This document shows positions 21,139-24,899 of a stretch of DNA of 24,899 nucleotides, in pieces. The notes below the pieces were generated by a model. The model was not told the DNA's origin, made no database searches, and saw only the letters and a program-made list of their open reading frames with translations. Source of the stretch: a virus; IMG/VR virus record IMGVR_UViG_3300025467_000069, positions 1-24,899 of that record; one strand, 5' to 3'. Numbering within the stretch: the first letter of the stretch is position 1; every line of letters begins with the position of its first letter. Both the position numbers and the translations under genes were made by a program.

Positions 21139-21465
21139 TTAGGTTATCTGTAAAACGGATAAAACAGCATCCATAGAACTTGCAGTTCCAGAGACAACGG
21201 TGAAAGCATCGCCAGTGTTGAGAACCACTTTACCATCCCCACCAAACAGCGCCAAAGATCCACCTACTGGGATAGTCGCACTATTGACCAGGTAATAGTT
21301 GGTAGCTGAAGCCGTGATGTATACGCTTGCTGTAATCGGGCTAGATGTGGTGTTAGCCAATGTCAGTCCAATCGCTGTGGTCTGCGTTGCAGATGCGGCA
21401 GTAACTAAAACTACGGGAGTAGTTCCTACTGACTTTGAGACGTACCGTGTAAACAGATTAGCCAT
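21139..21465 (-). CDS. Small virion (decoration-like) protein, 108 aa
   Basis: An all-beta, Thr/Ala/Val-rich protein with no Cys or Trp. The pattern ATQTTAIGLTLANTTSSPIT, YYLVNSATIPVGGSLALFGG and KVVLNTGDAFTVVSGTASSM, ending VLSVLQIT, matches a frequent short virion protein in environmental phages and prophages, encoded among fibre genes. AAGGA precedes the ATG at a good distance. It may cap or connect a fibre. It lies 17 nt after the 750-aa fibre and 1 nt before the S74 fibre. Structural role inferred; family name not known to me. Confidence 0.7.
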   Translation of the reverse strand: MANLFTRYVSKSVGTTPVVLVTAASATQTTAIGLTLANTTSSPITASVYITASATNYYLVNSATIPVGGSLALFGGDGKVVLNTGDAFTVVSGTASSMDAVLSVLQIT

Positions 21466-21482
21466 TATTCATTCCTTTTTAT

Positions 21483-23735
21483 TCATCCAAGCGCTATGGA
21501 CATCGCAACCGCAGTTCCCGCAGGATCGACTTGAAGATTTGTCTGTGCCCCAGAGATTGTAGTTGCTCCTGTACCTCCGTTGGCTACTGCCAGTGTTCCA
21601 GCAACTGTAACAGCTCCTGTTGTTCCTGTGGACGGCGTAAGACCCGTTGTACCAAAACTAATGGATGTTACCGCGCTACTGGACAATGATGTCCATGTTG
21701 GAGGAGCAGATGAACCAGCAGAAGTTAATACTTGACCAGATGTTCCAAATCCACTTGTTCCCGTTGTTGCCGCGCTTGTGCCTAGATTTGTTGATAATCC
21801 AATCGCACCAGATGCGTTAATAACGTGGGCAGAAGCTCCTGTTGATCCCCATGCAAAATACAACTTGTATCCATTACCAGATCCAACTGTAATGTCGCCA
21901 TCGTGACCAGAGAAATAAATACCGTTATTAATTGAGTAAAAATCAGCAAAAGTACCACTAGCGGTGTAGCCAGATGAGTTCATACCAAACTCACCGTAAT
22001 AGCTTGAATCCGTACCTAAATCGTTACTCAGGACGTAGTTTGTTGAAGCATTAGAAGTATTTGATTTGTTCTGGATAACCGTCTGTAGGTAGCTATTTGC
22101 TACGTTTGCACCAGAAGTAAATCCTGAATTACTTGCGTTAAATGTTAAATTTGGTGTTGAATTTGTAGTTGATGTAACGCTTAATACGGGTGTTGTTAAA
22201 ACTGTACCGCTAAAAGTAAATCCAGAACTTGAGGCATATGCACCGGTTCCGTTGCCGTAAGGAATATATCCTGCGGTTAATGTAGTCAGTCCTGTACCGC
22301 CATTTGATACGGCCAATGTTCCTGCTACCGTAATCGCGCCAGATGTAGCGCTAGAAGGTGTAAGACCAGTCGTTCCGAAGCTGATTGTCGTTACAGCAGA
22401 ACTAGATAACGTAGACCACTGAGGAGCTGTGCCTCCTGGATTAACTGTTAAGACTTGTCCAGCACTACCAATCGGTAACGGTACAAAAGCACTTGTTGCG
22501 GCGCCGTATACCAAAGCACCTGTTGCAAGCGTTGTAAGCCCCGTACCACCGCTTGATACGCCTAAATTCTGTGTCCACTGGGGTGCTGAGCCAGACGAAG
22601 TTAAGATATATCCAGCTCCACCAATACCCAGTCTTGTGCCTGCACCGCTTGCTCCACCGTACAGCAGATCTCCAGCAGTTGTTAGAGGTGATAGGTTATT
22701 AAACGCTGTACTGGCCGTTGTAGCCCCTGTACCGCCGCTTGTAATTGGTAAAGCCGTACCAGATAGGCTCAGCGTAAACGTGCCAGAACTTGTGATTGAT
22801 GATGGGCTGACCGACAAGAATGACGGCACAACCATACCAATTGACGTTACGGTTCCTGAAGATCCGTTAGAGGCCGAAGTAATCTGTCCTTGAGCATTAA
22901 CAGTAATGTTGGCGTTTGTATAACTACCAGCAGATACCGCTGTATTTGCTAATGAAATTGTTCCTGTAGAAGTGATAGGACCGCCTGTCAGGCCAGTTCC
23001 AGTTGCTATCGATGTAACACCACCACCTACCGAAATAGAGCCCCATGCGCCGTTTGCATAGCCCTCAAACACCGCTAAATCAGTGTTGTATCGGAAAGCT
23101 CCGTTAGATCCTGAACGCTGTGCGGTTGTTCCTTTTGGAACTGTTATGGCCGCTGTACCAGGAATAACTGGGTTAGACGCCAACGCAATCGTTGGATTAC
23201 CAGTTGATCCATCTGCATTTGTTACCGTAGTCTGGTTGGATGTGCCTGCAATAGACAACACATTAATTGATCCACCAGTTACGCCTACTAATCCAGTTGA
23301 AGCAGATAAAGATTGGAAGTTAGCTAAGAAAGATCCAAGGCTAATCGTAGGATTACCAGATACACCGTTTGCATTACTAACGCTTAAACCAGTGCCTGTA
23401 GCGATTGAAATCGATGCAAGCGTGTTAATGTCTGTCTTGACCTGAATGCCTGTGCTAGACGTGTCTAAGCTTTGCGCGGCACCTGTCAGATTGATCTGAA
23501 GCGTTCCCTGGGCTCCGTTGTCAGTCAAAGACAATCCAGAACCAGTTGCTAAGTAACGTGAATTAGCAAGGGAGTTTTGCTGACCAACAGTCAAAAACGT
23601 TTGTGTTTGCGTCGGTTGAGTTGCAATATTACCGGTCGTCGTCTGAACTGTTACGCCGTTTTGAACAATAGGTACAAGTTCAGATCCAGTTATGGCACCT
23701 GCTTGTGGGAGTTGGGTGATGGTTATATTTGCCAT
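21483..23735 (-). CDS. Large repetitive tail fibre protein (750 aa)
   Basis: It starts MANITITQLPQAGAITGSEL with VPIVQNGVTVQTTTGNI, a conserved N-terminal virion-attachment motif. The rest is Ser/Gly/Thr-rich with repeated units: NGGTGLTTL or GGTGATT pentads, GQVLT-x-x-x-GSAPPTW-like segments, and a pair of about 45-residue repeats (SSSAVTTISFGTTGLTPSSA and SSSAVTSISFGTTGLTPSTG, encoded near 22280-22410 and 21560-21690). A less repetitive region (about residues 535-640) could carry a distinct domain. It opens the fibre array and starts as TAAATG after the zinc-ribbon gene. Likely a long trimeric fibre; no enzymatic motif seen. Confidence 0.75.
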   Translation of the reverse strand: MANITITQLPQAGAITGSELVPIVQNGVTVQTTTGNIATQPTQTQTFLTVGQQNSLANSRYLATGSGLSLTDNGAQGTLQINLTGAAQSLDTSSTGIQVKTDINTLASISIATGTGLSVSNANGVSGNPTISLGSFLANFQSLSASTGLVGVTGGSINVLSIAGTSNQTTVTNADGSTGNPTIALASNPVIPGTAAITVPKGTTAQRSGSNGAFRYNTDLAVFEGYANGAWGSISVGGGVTSIATGTGLTGGPITSTGTISLANTAVSAGSYTNANITVNAQGQITSASNGSSGTVTSIGMVVPSFLSVSPSSITSSGTFTLSLSGTALPITSGGTGATTASTAFNNLSPLTTAGDLLYGGASGAGTRLGIGGAGYILTSSGSAPQWTQNLGVSSGGTGLTTLATGALVYGAATSAFVPLPIGSAGQVLTVNPGGTAPQWSTLSSSAVTTISFGTTGLTPSSATSGAITVAGTLAVSNGGTGLTTLTAGYIPYGNGTGAYASSSGFTFSGTVLTTPVLSVTSTTNSTPNLTFNASNSGFTSGANVANSYLQTVIQNKSNTSNASTNYVLSNDLGTDSSYYGEFGMNSSGYTASGTFADFYSINNGIYFSGHDGDITVGSGNGYKLYFAWGSTGASAHVINASGAIGLSTNLGTSAATTGTSGFGTSGQVLTSAGSSAPPTWTSLSSSAVTSISFGTTGLTPSTGTTGAVTVAGTLAVANGGTGATTISGAQTNLQVDPAGTAVAMSIALG

Positions 23736-24083
23736 TTATTGCCCTGGTGATGGACTCAAAGTATCTAGATTTCCGTTGTTGTGAGGTGTCTGAGTATTTT
23801 GTTCTGGTGACAAATCTAACTGGTTGTTTCCAGTTGTAATTATCGCATCAGGCTGTACTGCAACGTCAACATCCGGCCTAGGAAATCTTAAATTAATACG
23901 CTCTGTCTTGCGTGCAGGCAAACGGTACGGATCTTTCTCATCCGCACAGTTTTGCTGGCATACACGCAGGCCAGGAAAATTGGGATCAGGCATCTGCTCG
24001 ACAATCGGTCTTTTCATTTTGCATCTGTCGCAAATGAAAATTGCAATTACTGCATTGCCTTCGGTGTTGAGGAAGCGTGGCAT
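23736..24083 (-). CDS. Conserved zinc-ribbon phage protein (115 aa)
   Basis: MPRFLNTEGNAVIAIFICDR opens a four-cysteine site: C18-x2-C21 and C42-x3-C46 (CDRC, CQQNC), which could bind zinc. The following YRLPARKTERINLRFPRPD is a signature I recognise from short proteins beside neck and fibre genes in many podovirus-like genomes. The last 35 residues are a polar Gln/Asn/Pro tail. TAATG overlap with the endonuclease stop at 24083. Its function is unknown, and metal binding is an inference from the cysteine spacing. Confidence 0.75.
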   Translation of the reverse strand: MPRFLNTEGNAVIAIFICDRCKMKRPIVEQMPDPNFPGLRVCQQNCADEKDPYRLPARKTERINLRFPRPDVDVAVQPDAIITTGNNQLDLSPEQNTQTPHNNGNLDTLSPSPGQ

Positions 24084-24598
24084 TAGACAGTCCTACCTTG
24101 TGCCGCCAGCGTGGCGCGACGAGCGGCAACACGCTTGGCAATTTGTTGGGGGGTCTGCTTGCGTCCTTTTCCGGCCTTGCCGCCTTTGCTGAAAAAATCT
24201 TCCGGCATTGGTTTTTTTTTGCCAATAAGCCAAGGGGTGGGTCGCGGAATTCCTTTTAATGGGCTGACATAGTCGGGGCCGCGAGATTTGCTAATGGGCG
24301 GCTTATGCCCTCCAATTGCAATGTTCCAACCAATTCCCTCAGAGGCTCTGATTTTGGACTCAAGTTCGTAGCAGTAATCTTCGGACGCAATAACCAAAAT
24401 TTCTTTGATCAAATTGTCCCAGCCATGTTTTGCAATGGCATTTGAAAACTTGGGATTGTCATGGCGATTGTTTTTTTGCGACCAAAAATGTCCGTACTTC
24501 CAACGCCTGTTGGCATCACGAGCGACACCGATGTATCCTTCTGTCATAAAGTCAGAGTGATGTTCTGCTCTGATCCAATAAACAGAACATGAGGTCAT
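24083..24598 (-). CDS. Free-standing GIY-YIG homing-type endonuclease
   Basis: 171 aa. The N-terminal domain has VYWI (6-9) and GYIGV (21-25), replacing the GIY and YIG motifs, a conserved arginine in RRW (31-33) and a probable catalytic glutamate near E80 (YELESKIRASEG), ending WNIAIGGH. The C-terminal third is very Lys/Arg/Gly-rich (SKGGKAGKGRKQTPQQIAKR), resembling NUMOD3-type DNA-binding repeats. Family members make site-specific DNA breaks that spread their own gene. It is unusual that it overlaps both neighbours (ATGA at 24595-24598; TAATG at 24083), so it is translated within the virion operon. The domain call is firm; activity is not shown. Confidence 0.85.
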   Translation of the reverse strand: MTSCSVYWIRAEHHSDFMTEGYIGVARDANRRWKYGHFWSQKNNRHDNPKFSNAIAKHGWDNLIKEILVIASEDYCYELESKIRASEGIGWNIAIGGHKPPISKSRGPDYVSPLKGIPRPTPWLIGKKKPMPEDFFSKGGKAGKGRKQTPQQIAKRVAARRATLAAQGRTV

Positions 24599-24899
24599 CG
24601 TGTGTAAACTCCTATGTTCGGAGCGAAGTAGATCGGCGATTTGTCGCGCTCTTCTTGTTCAGCCATGATGAAGTATTTTTCAGCTTGAGCTTCTAAATAC
24701 TGAACCCTAGCTAAATCAATACCAGGCAACTCCTGGCTCATCTGGTGAGCTAGCATGTTTTGTATGGCCATCAACCAGCGATCTGGAATAGCCAAAGAAT
24801 TAGTCAAAGATCCAACGTCTTGTATCTGGCTGGAGTACCAGACCGTCATTTGATAAAACGCGCTCTGTGGAGTTGGCCACAAAGTTATCGTCGCATTGG
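24595..24899 (-). CDS. C-terminal part of an adaptor/tail-tubular type protein (partial)
   Basis: The reading frame is open to the right edge, so the true start lies outside; codons upstream of the TTG at 24882 continue as NATIT. The visible end contains LWPTPQSAFYQMTVWYSSQI, QDVGSLTNSLAIPDRWLMAI, QNMLAHQM-x-x-ELPG and EQEERDKSPIYFAPN. The pattern LWP-x-P, Y-x-x-x-x-Y, QD-x-G-x-x-x-N-x-x-x-IP, LA-x-x-x-A, and E-R-x-K is that of a conserved podovirus neck protein (gp4/adaptor or tail-tubular-like). It is translationally coupled to the endonuclease by ATGA. Identification is by pattern on a fragment. Confidence 0.65.
   Translation of the reverse strand, partial: NATITLWPTPQSAFYQMTVWYSSQIQDVGSLTNSLAIPDRWLMAIQNMLAHQMSQELPGIDLARVQYLEAQAEKYFIMAEQEERDKSPIYFAPNIGVYTR

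Noticed and set aside
22429-23445. Long open frames on the plus strand (for example 22429-22893 and 23083-23445)
   Set aside because: They lie antisense to the repetitive 750-aa fibre gene, are Pro/Val-rich in the way expected from reading Thr/Gly repeats backwards, and have no ribosome site or family resemblance.
1-24899. tRNA genes, CRISPR arrays, insertion sequences, attachment sites
   Set aside because: No cloverleaf, regularly spaced repeats, transposase or integrase was seen; the only mobile-type gene is the GIY-YIG endonuclease.

Overview
The window is a dense, single-orientation stretch of a tailed-phage (Caudoviricetes) genome. Every supported gene lies on the minus strand, so transcription runs from the right edge to the left edge. 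Genes are packed with ATGA, TAATG or TAAATG stop/start overlaps, and no gap without a gene exceeds 300 bases. The largest gap is the 135 bases at the left edge, which hold a terminator and two further hairpins. The P22 gp10-like tail protein, adaptor proteins, ejection-type proteins and a transglycosylase suggest a podovirus-like virion. A nested Rz/Rz1 spanin pair implies a host with an outer membrane (Gram-negative). Gene content resembles environmental aquatic phages, but host and exact relatives cannot be fixed from this sequence. No integrase, repressor, tRNA, polymerase or terminase is present, so lifestyle cannot be read here.

Layout in transcription order. (1) 24899-23736: C-terminal part of an adaptor/tail-tubular type protein, a GIY-YIG endonuclease, and a zinc-ribbon virion-associated protein. 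(2) 23735-13606: a long fibre array. It has a 750-aa repeat fibre, a 108-aa decoration-like protein, an S74-chaperone fibre, a C1q-like fibre, a 319-aa fibre, two paralogous carbohydrate-binding-like fibres, a 159-aa fibre segment and a probable six-bladed propeller fibre. Interleaved are five short partner genes from three families. Two of these (51 and 55 aa, at 19747-19902 and 13606-13773) are paralogues too short for a usual ORF cut-off. (3) 13603-10844: a lysis and membrane cassette with an XhlA-like protein, a coiled-coil membrane protein, a small TM protein plus Cys-rich lipoprotein pair, a holin-like protein with two penta-proline runs, Rz with nested Rz1, and a GH19 endolysin. (4) 10812-5567: an SU10-type adaptor, a 477-aa structural protein, the 854-aa P22 gp10-like protein carrying inserted Ig-like modules, and two small conserved proteins. 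(5) 5556-136: four large proteins consistent with an ejection (internal virion) set, the last with a lytic transglycosylase domain. (6) 125-47: a run of hairpins ending in a rho-independent terminator.

How it fits together: blocks 1, 4 and 5 build the neck/tail and the DNA-ejection machinery; block 2 supplies host recognition; block 3 releases progeny. The most unusual part is the fibre array. A fibre-plus-short-partner unit is duplicated in tandem (18064-16792 and 16795-15502), and another short partner occurs at two places in the array. This suggests a modular fibre system in which each fibre travels with a dedicated small, translationally coupled helper. Functions of the small proteins are inferred from position and weak family resemblance only.
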